Assembly: GCF_963678635.1 (NCBI RefSeq) | Contig: NC_087063.1 | Location: 53,647,074 to 53,711,073 of the forward strand | Direction of reading: 5' to 3' | DNA from: Symsagittifera roscoffensis | Lineage: Eukaryota > Xenacoelomorpha > Acoela > Convolutidae | DNA: 64,000 bases | The notes under the pieces: model-generated | Told to the model about the DNA's origin: nothing | Seen by the model: only the letters and a program-made list of their open reading frames with translations | The model's database searches: none | Part shown: positions 47,473-59,024 of the stretch, one piece after another | Numbering within the stretch: position 1 is the stretch's first letter | Layout of the letters: each line of letters starts with the position of its first letter | Position numbers and translations under genes: made by a program

Positions 47473-48491
47473 ATAAGTAAGTTTGAATTTGAAACGTACG
47501 AATTGTTTGGCGAAGACATGGCTGCATTGACATCAGCTTCAACGAAAATCAGATGGGATGTACCCACAATTGTAGGAGCGTGTATACTAGAGCTAGCAAA
47601 GTTTGAGATGTACAAATTTCACTACGAGGTTATGAAGCCTAACTTCAACTGTCACCTCTTGTACTCTGTCACCTCTTTTAGACACTGACAGCCTAATGTA
47701 CGAAATAAAAGCGGAAAAAAACTCGAATTTTAATGAGAAACTGTACGAGAAACGTGAAGTTTTGGACAACTTTGACTTCTCCAATTATCCATTCGAAAAA
47801 AATTGAAAGAAGTAATTTGTAAAAAAATTTTGAAAAAAAAAATTTTGCCAAAAAATTTTCGTTGGAAAAAAATTGGGTAAAAAAATTTTGTAAAAAAAAA
47901 ATTGTCATCTAAAAAAATTTCGAAAAAAAAATTTAAAAAAAAATTTTAAAAAATTTTTTGAAAAAAAATTTTTGGAAAAAAAGTTTATGAAAAAAAAATT
48001 TTTCCAAGTGAAAGTTTTTTTGATGACTTAGGTTTTTTGTGTTTCTGTGGGTGGGGGGAGGGGTAGGTTAAATGGTTATCACCTTTTTTAAATGAGGGGG
48101 GGGGGGGTGGGTGTAGAACTTCTGAAAAGGATGCGTACATACTTTTTTCATTTTCAACTTCAAGTGTAAGTTTACAAAACAGTTAGATATAAAATGATTA
48201 GTAAGCATCATTTTTTTAGATACACGTAAGCACTCTGCCAAAGGAATCATTAAGGTGACTCAACGGTTGCTAACTCATGAAAAATGAATCGAAACTCTCG
48301 CCTCTAGAAACCTTGTACGAGCCGAAAATACTCGCATCATCTCCGAGAGGCATATTCTGAACACTGTTCGAGCAAACAAAATCGCATTATCAGCCTATGA
48401 TGATAAGCGATACATCCTCAGCGATGGTATCTCCACATTGCCATACGATCACTATAGAAGCGTAAGTGCTTCTATCTTTCCCGATAGCTAA
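47473..48491 (+). pseudogene. Protein-primed family B DNA polymerase, 3' portion
   Basis: From 47473 the frame continues in phase from base 1318. It reads FETYELFGEDMAALTS, VPTIVGACILELAKFEMYKF and HYEVMKPNFNCHLLY, family-typical sequence just before motif C. The catalytic DTDS follows only after a small insertion/frameshift (near 47660-47690), so the active site is broken. Coding resumes one frame over (DSLMYEIKAEKN) to about 47800, decays into an A-rich tract, and the family's C-terminus is seen again (KIALSAYDDKRYILSDGIST) ending at TAA 48489-48491. It marks the far half of the Polinton-type gene split by element C. Confidence 0.82.
47800..48010. repeat. A-rich low-complexity tract
   Basis: Runs of AAAAAAATTTT within the decayed polymerase gene, followed by two G-runs near 48050-48110. 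No coding content. Confidence 0.85.
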
Positions 48492-48524
48492 CAGGATGAT
48501 GATGATGATGATAGCGAAAGGAAC

Positions 48525-48962
48525 GTGAGTGAAACTAATAGCACCAGTCACCACAAAAATCAAGATTTAGACACTTGGCTGAAATTTTTCGAGGAAGAAG
48601 ATGAGATAGTCGACTGGGATCAGGAGAGTTCGAACCAAGAAGAAATCTTCACGCAGGATACGAATTACGGGTCAGAAGATAGCTTTCTTGTGTTGGATAC
48701 TCAATCGAGCCGATCGTTGAGAGACCTGTTAAATAGTATCACCAGCTATGAAGCTCCAAATCCAGGTAGAACTCGTGTCACGAATACTGCTGAAAGTAAT
48801 ATTGGAAGCGATGATTTGGTTGATCCAAATGCAGTCACTTCTTCTTCGTCTTGGGACGATGAATGGTACCTCGACCGCGAAGCAGTTGAAGACTCACCAC
48901 CGCAGTCAAAGAGACGCAAAACAAACAAAAAACTCTATCGTTGTGTGTTTGATTCAAATTGA
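48525..48962 (+). CDS. Acidic hypothetical protein downstream of the polymerase remnant
   Basis: 145 codons from an ATG 34 bases after the polymerase stop. It is strongly acidic in the N-terminal half (FFEEEDEIVDWDQESSNQEE), Ser/Asp-rich in the middle, and ends with a short basic stretch SKRRKTNKK near the C-terminus that could act as a nuclear signal. The close spacing and same strand suggest it belongs to the same Polinton-type element. It is intact although the polymerase is broken, so it could be chance or recent. No family recognised. Confidence 0.45.
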   Translation: MSETNSTSHHKNQDLDTWLKFFEEEDEIVDWDQESSNQEEIFTQDTNYGSEDSFLVLDTQSSRSLRDLLNSITSYEAPNPGRTRVTNTAESNIGSDDLVDPNAVTSSSSWDDEWYLDREAVEDSPPQSKRRKTNKKLYRCVFDSN

Positions 48963-50255
48963 ATACAAAATTTAATGTTGTATTTTAGTGTACTGAATTA
49001 TACTTACTTTCCACGTTTGTTCACAGTTGGGTTATGGCGGACTACTTTAAATCCACTTTTGGTTTTGTGTTACTATTTTATCTGGAGTGGTTTTGAGAGT
49101 TTTCATATTGGAAATGACCCCAAACTGTTTTTGGTGCATTTAAACGACACTTGTTTTAGAAGATTTTGTGTATAATTCAACCATTTCATTTCATATCTAT
49201 TTTCGCCAAGACCATAGAATTTGTAGAAATATTGAAAGAACCAATTCGCAAAGACCTTCAACAGCAAAACGCATTGAATAGTTTTAGTTCAATTGGAATA
49301 CAACATAGCTTGCCGATCTATAGTTGCGGAAAGTAATAATAAAACGCCAGAACGATTTTGTTTTAACCAACACAACTTTCACATAAGGATCATTAAGTAT
49401 AAAAATTATACATCGGGATCATTAGGGATTAATAATTTTACATAGGGATCATTAGCTATAAAAAATTATACATAGGAATCATTAGCTATAAAAATTATAC
49501 ATAGGGATCATTGAGTATAAATATTTTACATAGGGATCATTAGGTATAAATATTTTACATAGGGATCTTTAGGTATAATTATTTACATAGGGATCATTAG
49601 GTATAATCTATACCCAATGATCCCTGTAGGGAACACCCCCACCCCCGATCTCAGTGTCGTATATCTATACTACTAACCGGTACAAGTGTAATATGTGATA
49701 GAGGGGTCCCAAGAAACTAACCGGGTCACTTGCGTAAATAAAATGCCTTAAAACTGTTCAAATTATTGCGTCAGTATTCAACTAAAGTATGGAATAAGTT
49801 AACGCAAATGAAGGCAGGTTAATTACGCTAGAGAAAAAGTTTTGAAACGACCGACCGGAGCATATTGATTAGTTAATTACTCTATTTGCTCTAAATTAGT
49901 GCGATTTGAGTCCCCTCCCTCACACTTAGTTTTTAGCGAGATCCCCCTATCGCACTCTTGCACCTTGTTGTCCTGCTTTTCATCACGTGGATCGAGGCAT
50001 TTTTTTGACGTTGAGACGGTAATTTTTGAACGTTTTTGTCTCAAGTTGAATGGTTCGCTCTAAAATGTAGTTTTTTTCATGTTAATGCTTAGTTTTTGGT
50101 TGCATATAATGAACAATAACGCATTGGTGCTACTGTTTTATTCTAAGCACGTGCGTCCGTTAATTATACATTATTTCTCGCATTGTAAAAATCTTATATC
50201 TGAAGTATTTATTATATACAATTGCGACGGAGATTAAGGAATTGTTAACCTCGAA
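48963..50255. other. Intergenic region between Polinton remnant and C7orf57-like gene
   Basis: Apart from the minisatellite at 49381-49629 I see nothing coding. The last few hundred bases before 50256 should contain the promoter and 5' UTR of the host gene; no core element can be assigned. Confidence 0.6.
49381..49629. repeat. Minisatellite of about 29 bp with inverted last unit
   Basis: Roughly eight copies of a unit containing CATAGGGATCATTAGGTATAA with variable AT filler. The last copy is followed by an inverted one (TATACCCAATGATCCCTG), so GGGATCATTAGGTATA can pair with it as a hairpin (about 49589-49625). Confidence 0.88.
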
Positions 50256-53200
50256 ATGAGCTCAGGTAATTTTTAAACCATTTTCTTGTTCTATATTTTT
50301 TTGTTATAATAATTATTGAGTATAATTTTTGAAAAAAATTCAAAATGTTACGACTTCTTCAGCAAAGAGAAATCGTCCGAAAAAAAGGAAGAATAATTGT
50401 ATAAGATTTCGTTCATTAGTATGGAGAAAACATGGTTCAGTTCAAATGACGTTGATTTCTGATACCTTGCGTTTGCGCGTGGAAATAAACATCCGAATTC
50501 AAAACCACTTTTTTAACGTTGTCGCAGAAAGTTATTAAAAAGCAATTTAGTTGAAACAACTTTTCGCAAATGATTCGATTGAAAACAAATTTTTCTCTCA
50601 AGAAATTTGGCTCTTTTTCCTTTTCCCTCCACTTCGCATAAGCATCAATTTTACGGTGTAACGGGGGAGTTTACAAGGTTAAGTATGCAAACCAAATATG
50701 TTTGTCGTAGCCTAATAATTGTTGTAACAATCGAATAATGTGAACAAAATATTACGTGTGAAAATTCGCAGGTGGGAGGGAAAAGGAGAAAGAGCTGAAA
50801 TTAGGTCAACAAGGTGTACCAAACTTTTGAATTAAGGATTAATTTTTTATTCCGGTTTTGAACGTCTTACTCGAATCATCGCTTCAGCAATTTCTAAGTG
50901 TTTTTGATTGATTTAGACTGGTTCTACCATGCCCCCCAGAAAAGGAGGGAGAGACAGGTGCAAGATGCGCAGCCAGACATGCCGCCCATGTCCCAGATCC
51001 CTGGATTGAGTGACCTGTCGAAGGAAGAGGATGCCACCCAGCAGAATGCTAACCGAGGAGTGCTTCTCAGGGACTCAGACTCCAAGTACATCAAACTGGC
51101 AAAGATGGGAGGACGGAAAAGTGAGTGGGCTTTGTTCGATTCGCGACTCTTTAACATCACATCCCCCCTGCCTATCAAATTTTCTATTTTTTAAGTTGCT
51201 TTTCTTGTTTTTGCGGCTAAATGCGTGATTTTACGCTGCAAAGTGTAATGAGCAAATTTGTTGCTACAACCTCCCATCAACAGGGAAGCGCAGACTGCAG
51301 ATGAGCAAATTTGTTCACAATAGTTAGTTTGTTCACCATGCCAAGTTTCATTGCACAATGAAAACTTCAAATAATTTTTCAAAATCAAAATTTACTTTCG
51401 CGAGCAGCGTAGTATAATAAAACGAACCTTCTTTTTTCTAACCTAACCGGCGAAAAAAAGTGTTCATAAAAAGTGTTCACTTATTTGGTGGCACTTTTGC
51501 TATAATCGCAATCTGTAGCATTGGAAATTTCGTAGCATCTGTTCTCTGCTTTATTTGTGGCTAGTGTTTGTGATTATTAAGCGTCCGTCCGTGTTTGAGT
51601 GGTTGGTGCTTGAGACTCGTAAGCTCTAGATAGCCGCGCGAATCCGAGACGTAGCCGAATTTTTGCTAATTCGAGATTTATTTCTACTTTTTCTTATTGC
51701 ATTTTATAGAGCTGCTTTTTATCGTGTTTTCGCTAGTGTTTGCGAAGCGAAGCTTCGCCTTTGTTTTTAAAAGATATTTCCAATCAAGGTGGAAATTAAA
51801 TCCGCAAGTTCTTGGATTAAAATCAAATTGCGTAGACTCAACTTATAGAAAAGAAACTTAATTCTATTGAAAAAATTGATCAAATCCAGGGTCCAAATTA
51901 TGAACTACGCGGGATATATTGTTCTTTCGACCATTTGAAAAATGGAAAGGAACTTAGTATTCTAGTGTGTTCAAATTTCCGTTTTGTTTGTTTCCCACGC
52001 AAAATCAGCGACCACAAATACTAACCGAAAGTGTCGAGTGACATATCATTTTACAGCCTTTTCAGTCGTGATTTAAACGATATTAAAAATTTCTGAAAAA
52101 CTTTTTCCCAGTGTTGAGAAAAACCAGTTTGAAATTTTGTTTTTGGTCTTATTTTGAGCGGATAAGGTGAGAGAGGAGGCTTAAAATATCTTATTTATGC
52201 TTAATTTAAGCCGTGAAAACTTAATTTTACTCGAGTAAAGCTTGTTTTTGGAGTCTATTTGCGCCTTTCCGGAACCAAAAACTTTCCAAAAAAAATATGT
52301 AAAAGATTTTGAACTTTGTTTGGTTTTCCTACAGTTTTTTTGTTCATTTTTTTAACGAAATTCGGTTCCCAATTTGCCAATTTCTTTGGTTTTCGTACAA
52401 TGTTTTTAACAAGTCTTTCTATTCAATTTTCTACAAAATTTGTTTTCCAATTTGCCTATTTTATTATAAATGTCGAACATGATTAAATTCTTGAAACACT
52501 TTTCTCTTGATACTATGGTCGGAGCAACCAGTGCTACTTGCGCAGTATTCGGTTAGCATTGTTTAACTATGTGTTAGATCAATTTTCAAGTTTGGAGTGA
52601 CTCTTTATGGCGCTGAAGATGTTACGGCATCAGTTTTTGCAATTTTTTGAGCTTTTTATAAATTAAAATATATGACACGTGGTCTTCTCATATGAAACTT
52701 AATGGCTAATTTTAACAAGATAGCCGGTTACTGTGCCGGTAGCACAGAATGTTCCGACCAGTCTTAAAAAAAAATTTCGAATTAGTGTAGTTTTTTTCTT
52801 TTTTTTCGGCGTGGTGTGATGAAGAAATCTAAGCAAAAAAGTAAGTTTCGGGCATTTTTGTTAGTAATTGTAAAATATGCAAATTGGAAAACAATTTTTG
52901 AAGACAAATGACAAGAATAAAAAAAATCAAAAAAAAAATTATTATTTAGTTTTTCAAATTTTTTTCCCCTAATTTTTGAAAAGTTTGGTTCCTAATATGA
53001 AGCTAAAAACTCCAAAAGCTAACTTCATTTGAGCATAAACGAATTTTCTAGGCTTTAAATAAGCATAAATCAGCAAATTTAAGCTTGCTAACTCGCTCGA
53101 AATTTGACGAAATATTTTTAAAAATTCAAACTGGTTTAACTCGACTTTGTGAAAACTTTTTAAAAATTTGTTTATCTCGTTCGAAAGGGCTTTATGATTG

Positions 53201-56200
53201 AAAGGGCTTTGATATGATACAGTCCGATGATTTTTTGCAGTAGCTGATTTTGCGTGGAAAACAAAAAGAAAAAAACTAAAACACACCCGAATACAAAGTT
53301 TCTCCCGATTTTTAATGGTCGGAACAAAAAATTGTTTATAATTGAAGTCGTTACATAAGCAGGATTACTAATGAAGAATTCTTTTTACAAAATCATTACT
53401 TGAGTGAGCACTGTAAGATTAAGTTAAGCCCGTTTCAGGCGTCTCAGAGCTTTTTTTGGTACCCTTGAAGTTAGGGGAAATAAAACCTTGGGATGAGAGC
53501 CCAGCTTGATCACAAAGGAATAAGAGGGCAAAAATTTTACCGTTTTTGATAGAATTTGCAGGTTTACTAGACTAATTATCATAATATTAAACATAAACAA
53601 AAAAAATCGGAAAACAGTGGAGGCAATTACAGATTTATTTTAGTTTAACTACAAAACAGCTTATTTATCAGATCACTAGCTTGAATATAGTTATCTAAAA
53701 ATTGATGGTTGAAGTTTTTTAGTTCCTGGTTATCAAAACTGTAAAACTAAGAAACAAAAAGAGCAAACTGTTGAAGAGTACTCGCGTTTTGGTGGCAATC
53801 GAGTGCTTTGATGAAAATTTTGAGTGTATTACGACAGCTCTCCCTATATATATTTTTGAATTTTTTTTGTTGTATTTCTTTAGTAATTACTTTTTCTAAA
53901 ATTTCAGATTGGCATTCACTCCGTATTAAATTGCATAAAAATTTTAAGCAGTTCATAAGTATGATATTCTTTAGGAGAAATTTTTTTAATTGTTGTGTTA
54001 TGTATTTCATTGATTCGAATTTTTTTTAACATATGGTTTTTATAAGACGTTTCAGCAGCATTTCTAGGTATTCCAATTTTGTTCGATAAAGCCATGTAAC
54101 CATCGTTTGTGCCTTTATTGGTAAGCAGAACAGTCATTGTCTCTTTTGCATTTAAAAAGGAAAAGAATTGAAGGAATTATATAATGTTCCTGGCGTGAAT
54201 TTACTTGTCATTTTTTCTAAGAGAAGTAAATTCGTAACTACATTTTTCAGATCTGCTCTACTTCACGCAGCCAGTTCCCAGTACAGAACCCAAAAAGTAC
54301 CCAATCCCAGAGTGGTGGGGAAACAAAAACACTGGAATTGATCCAGCAGAGGAAGACATGGCAATCACGAGGCCTAAGCCCTCGATTCCAGACTACATGG
54401 TACACCATCCTTACCTCTCGAAAGACGACATGCAGATAAACTCAAAGGGAAGATCCAGGATTCCATTTGGACAGGATGGCCAGAGTCACTGGGGAAGAGA
54501 CGCGGAGGACAATGTGCGAAACCCGCACAATATAGTATGTTTTTGAAGTCGGATCTACTTAATGCTATCCACCTTGTGGTGTGGTTCCAATTAATAAATC
54601 TAAATATCTAAGGTGAACAAATCAAATCTGTTGATTTATAAAACCAGAAACGTTTTTAATCCTTCGACAAATTATTACCTTCACAGGGGCGGATCTAGGG
54701 AACTTTTGATGGCCCTTTGACCAAATTGATTTTACGAACTTCCTTAAAGCACAAAAAAATTATATATTTTGATCAAACTAATGAAATAAAAGCTGACTAA
54801 AAGGTTGCTGTTGGACACTTTGAAGGTTCTGAACTGGTTTTGAGCATGCTTTTGTAAAGTTCTTATCAGTTCGGCATGCCAATTTTCAAAAATAAAAATT
54901 GGACATTGTGATCAAAGTATTAAATTTAAAAATCAGTTGGGATGTGGAGATATTCTAGGCTATTTTGCATGTAAGTAAATTCGTACTGCAAAACTTCAGA
55001 AGCCAGATTTTTCATTATTATAAATTTTGAAAACTTGTGCAGAGGTCGATTGACGTGAGCAAGTTGCTGTCTGAGACAGGAATGCCGTTTCCTAAGTATA
55101 AAAAGCTGCCTTCATTCCCCAACGTCCATTCCAGGTAGCTACAAATCCCTGTCTCCCTCTCTCAGAACCAAACCCATATCCAGATCACAATCCCAATCTA
55201 GACAATTTCGATGGAAGTTGTAACTAGGAGCAACAGAACTGATTTACACCAATAGCAATGAAGCTGTGAAAATGAGATTTTAGAAGTAAGAGTTCAGTCA
55301 TGAAATAAAGACAGCTTGAATTACGAGTTCTACAGTTTGATTTCAAATTTTGAGAAAAATAAACGGAGAAGTGTTGCTCTTGTTACTCTCCAACTTCCAT
55401 TTTAACAGTCAATTAATGATGTGTCCCGCCCCTGTTGTTTTCACCTCATCTCACTTGTTCACGCTTTTCTTATCTATCCTGTTTTTGCTTGCTATCATCA
55501 AATAACACGGCTGCTTGTTCAGGTAATTCAGAAGCAGAAGCGGCTGTTGCTCCCAATTGAGCCCCGGCTGCGAAGTGTAAAGGACGAAAGGCCAGCTGGC
55601 ATAGTAATTCGATCACGCGCTCAAACGGCTAAAGAGAGATCTACTTCTGCTGCAGAGCCTTTCGTGCCCGAATTGCCCCAGCGCATGAAAACATTCATGT
55701 TAGTGTAGTGCAAGGCTCTCGTATCACGTAGTATAAACATAAGTAGAAAAACAGCGGCTTCTCTTTGTTTTAATCCGAAATTGCCTGAAATTGTTTCTCA
55801 TAGCTCATCATTTTCCAGAACAATGGGATGAATATGGTTCTCGAACTTAAGTCTCGGTAGATAAAAATTGGAATTAATTTTTTTAAAGTTAAGTTTGTGG
55901 ATCGTTCTAACCAGCATGCTATTGCAATGAACATGATATCTAGAACCTCCATGATTTGTTTCTATTCAAATTGTTGTTCAGATAGTGTTAAAATGATGAA
56001 CCTACCCTCATCATAACTTATTAATGCATACAAAGATATCAATTTTTCATACAAAGCCATGAGAAACCACGGGTTACATCACAAAAATGTGCAGCGCTAG
56101 GAATTGCAAAAATCATTCTTTATTTAATTTGGTTTTCAGGAGAAATAAATTCTTTCTTTCTTAGTGCTACCTTGAGCAACTTTTCCATCTTGCACTTGCA

Positions 56201-57669
56201 ACTTTCATTACTAATTTTTCCCAATTTCAATGTTATGTACCTAAAAAATAGACGAAAAACTTGAAAAAATTGCTTAGTGCGACTAAGGATGGCGAGCCAG
56301 CAGTGTTCTCTAAGATTCTAAACTATGGCTACCAACGGGAATGGCTGGATGAGCGTGAGGAGCAGAGAAGGGCAGACGAGGAGAAGAGACGCCTCTACTC
56401 GCATAACCTGAGGAACACACTCTCTGAGAAAGGATACAGCCTAGTAGACTCAACCAACAATCAACAGGTAGGGATGCCAAGTTCACTTTGAAATCTACAC
56501 GCTACTGACTAAGTATGAATAGCTATAATGCTCAAATAAATTCTCCTCCGTTGTTCGGGTAATCACGTCATTTTGTCTTGACCTTTATAAGGATAACATT
56601 TTCGTAAGGGTGGGTGTCGCTGTTGACCATTAGCTTTAAACTTTTTCTGGGTGTATCTGAAGTTTCATCTCCCCCTCAAACACGCTGATCGGATCATAGA
56701 TTTTAGCTATAAATGGAAGGGATAGGTGCGAGCCGTTTCAACGCCATTTTGACCAAAATTAAGTGTAAAAGAACGAAGTTATTTTCACCTATATAAGTCA
56801 TGATGATTTTTTTTTTTTGGTTTTTTCAAGTATTGAAATTTGTAACGCTTGATTTTTCTTTTGCGGTTTGACTTTTGATTTTCTTTAAGTTCATTTCCTT
56901 TGTTAAAAGGCAGGCAAGTTCCACTATCAAAAAGCAAAAGCTTTAAGGTCACGGAAAACGTGAGTGACTTCTAGTCTCAAAAATGAACTTAAATTTTCTG
57001 GTGCTGAATTATCGGCGGAGTAGAAAATTTATTGATTGATCCAGTTTTATCCAAATGGGATATCATTTAAGAAAAAAAGTGATATTTAAGAAAAAATTCT
57101 CAATCGTAAACAATTCTAGAAATCAAAGAGTTTTAAATTTGATTTATTTTTGGCAGTTCAAAAATTTTCTAATCAATTTTTTTCAGTTTTCATGAGTTCG
57201 TTTACAGTTTTCCAACCATCTGTAGGCTATGTTGTTTTTGCAGCAAACGCAAAGTGCAGCCGCGTTGGGAGATCACAAGGCCTCCAATGGATCTGCTGCT
57301 GCTGCTTCTGGTGCTGTCAGGAGGTACCAACCCTCCTCCGCAGCCTCTGGCATCAAACCCTGGAAAACCACAACAAAGACTGCTCATCACGGACCAGTCC
57401 CTACATCCAGTTTATACAAAATGAAGAGGTTGGTCTGATATGGTAAACTCTTTTACTTAAGTTAAACAGCGAGATGCATAACTCGGATGCTACTTGTTTG
57501 AGCTTAAACTAAGTTTGAACGGAGGTTCCTTGTTTGAGCTTACATGTCATCACATGCAGAAACCGGCCTGCCTCTATCCGCATTCTTTCGAAATTATTAT
57601 TTTTCTCGTTTCAGATTCGAAAAGGTTCCCTCGAGAGTGAATGCTCCTTCAGTGCAAGAAGTCCATTAA
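50256..57669 (+). CDS. C7orf57-like protein (spliced host gene)
   Basis: Exons by splice signal and frame: 50256-50265 (ATG plus seven bases), 50917-51120, 54251-54534, 55043-55134, 56252-56467, 57244-57428 and 57615-57669 (TAA). The first junction gives MSSDWFYHAPQKRR. Then come SQIPGLSDLS, DSKYIKLAKMGGR, KPSIPDYMVHHPY, IDVSKLLSETGMPFPKYK and FSKILNYGYQREWLDE, followed by a Glu/Arg-rich helix. I recognise this series as the vertebrate C7orf57 family, whose function I do not know. All introns are GT-AG. The junction between 55134 (phase 2) and 56252 (phase 0) does not keep frame, so a small exon is missing from this model, or there is an error or isoform. Total about 350 residues. No lesion is evident elsewhere; probably a functional gene. 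Confidence 0.75.
51121..54250 (+). other. Large intron of the C7orf57-like gene
   Basis: 3.1 kb, AT-rich, donor GTGAGT and acceptor TTTTTCAG. A degenerate tRNA-like stretch lies near 51583-51659. Otherwise no gene, LTR or clear repeat is seen. Confidence 0.65.
51583..51659 (+). other. Degenerate tRNA-like sequence
   Basis: TTTGAGTGGTTGGTGC resembles an A box and GCGCGAATCCGAG a B box about 30 bases on, but stems pair poorly. It may be an old tRNA pseudogene or SINE head; it is too weak to call as a tRNA gene. Confidence 0.25.
55523..55708 (+). other. Possible alternative exon of the C7orf57-like gene
   Basis: After an acceptor-like CTTGTTCAG, a 61-codon frame (VIQKQKRLLLPIEPRLRS ... MKTFMLV) runs to a TAG. 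It needs a phase-0 donor, which the preceding exon (phase 2) does not offer; joined directly, TAA arises at once. It may be an alternative terminal exon or chance. Confidence 0.25.
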
Positions 57670-57752
57670 AACCAGAAAGTGCGGACTGAATTACAATCTC
57701 CTTTCTCCTCTCTGTTTATTGTCAAAAAAGAAACTTCCAAATTTAATTTGCA

Positions 57753-57758
57753 AATAAA
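57753..57758 (+). terminator. Polyadenylation signal of the C7orf57-like gene
   Basis: AATAAA 84 bases after the TAA stop. The LTR of element D starts 18 bases later, so the cleavage site lies at the element's edge or in it. Confidence 0.65.
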
Positions 57759-57776
57759 CCTAACAGAATGAATTTA

Positions 57777-58584
57777 TGTAACAGTCGCCTACTTTAGTCA
57801 CATATGAGGCTTAAGAAAAATAGGCCCTATAACCATTGGCTCAAGAGTCAGGGACACTATCTCTTGTGTTTTTCCGCCTCAAGAACGGTCGGAGCCAATT
57901 CGGTTCGCTTGCGACATGAGACTGGAACCCATTACAGCTTAAAGGCCACTACCAAAATACCCCCCCACTCTAGAAATAAAAACGTCCCCATACTTAGGCC
58001 TCGGGATACCCAAAATACATGAACGCCGTTAAAAACCGGGTCGGAACCATCCGCTTAGTTACTTTTTATTGGACAGTGGAACTTTGATCCATTTCAGATG
58101 GATCAACCTAAAACTCGCCTTATCTCAACATAACTATCATAAAATGCACTCGAGAAATTTAAATTGGAACTTACATATCGACGCACTTGAGTAACAGAAG
58201 TAAGTTTTGTCTCTAGAATCAAAGTCTCTGAATGAACCCTTTGGACACTCGAGTTGTCCACTCTTCCATTCAGAGTCCACTCCTTTCCATTCGAATAATT
58301 GTTCTGTCTCAAGTCCGTATTCGATTCTCCTGTTTTCAGGACAAGACAGCTCTACTCTCTTGATATTTCGTATCGAGAAATTGCGAATAGCAATTTCCTG
58401 CCTTTTTCTTGAGTAGTTTCCCGCAATTGTTAATTCGGGTGTTCTGATTTCTGACTTTTTCATTTTCAGTTGGTTCGAGAAAATTGAGCATGACATGCTC
58501 AAATCGAATTTTGCAAAATTAAAATTTCACTCCAAAATTGCGTATTTCTCAAGGTCAAACCCCTAGACATGACCGACTGGCACA
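57777..58584 (-). repeat. 3' LTR of element D
   Basis: 808 bp, reading TGTGCCAGTCGG ... TGTTACA on the - strand. It is a diverged, shorter relative of the LTR of A. It keeps the GATCCAT/ATGGATC hairpin (about 58086-58104), the AATAAA (58065-58070 on the - strand) and the ATTGGCTC stem (about 57834-57896). Confidence 0.9.
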
Positions 58585-59024
58585 TACTCCCCGGACTCGA
58601 GATCGATGTCCTCATCGTGTGTTGTCATCTGCCAATAAGTCCCAGAGAACCGAGTGTTGCTCAAGATACAGTGCCAGTGGTCATTTACAGAAGTTTGCAT
58701 CGGACTTAAGTTTATCTACCTTGCAAAATTCACGACCATATAAAATCTTCACACTACCGCTAAACAGCAATCAAAATCTGCATACACCTGCACCCATGAA
58801 TCCCCGCTTTTTAAGCTGGTAATTTTTAAAATTTCTTTTGTCCTATTTCAGTCAGAGAATTGTCATGCATCAATTTGATTTATATACTAGATCTATCATA
58901 TTAATAACAATATCTTATTCGTCTAAAATTTCTTTTCCGTGAACCCAGATTTTATCCAAGTTCACGCTCAAGCCCCCTCCCTCTCAAGACTCAAGACTCT
59001 AGAATTTCCTTTCGAGCCACTGGC
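58585..59024 (-). other. 3' UTR and polypurine tract of element D
   Basis: GAGTCCGGGGAGTA (58585-58598 on the - strand) adjoins the LTR. The rest is AT-rich, non-coding and similar to 33042-33454 of A. Confidence 0.75.

Noticed and set aside
50329-50538. 69-codon basic ORF as first exon of the host gene
   Set aside because: The ten-base exon at 50256-50265 gives a perfect phase and family-like N-terminus; this ORF lies in the first intron.
51583-51659. Functional tRNA gene in the host intron
   Set aside because: Box-like motifs are present but acceptor and anticodon stems do not pair well.
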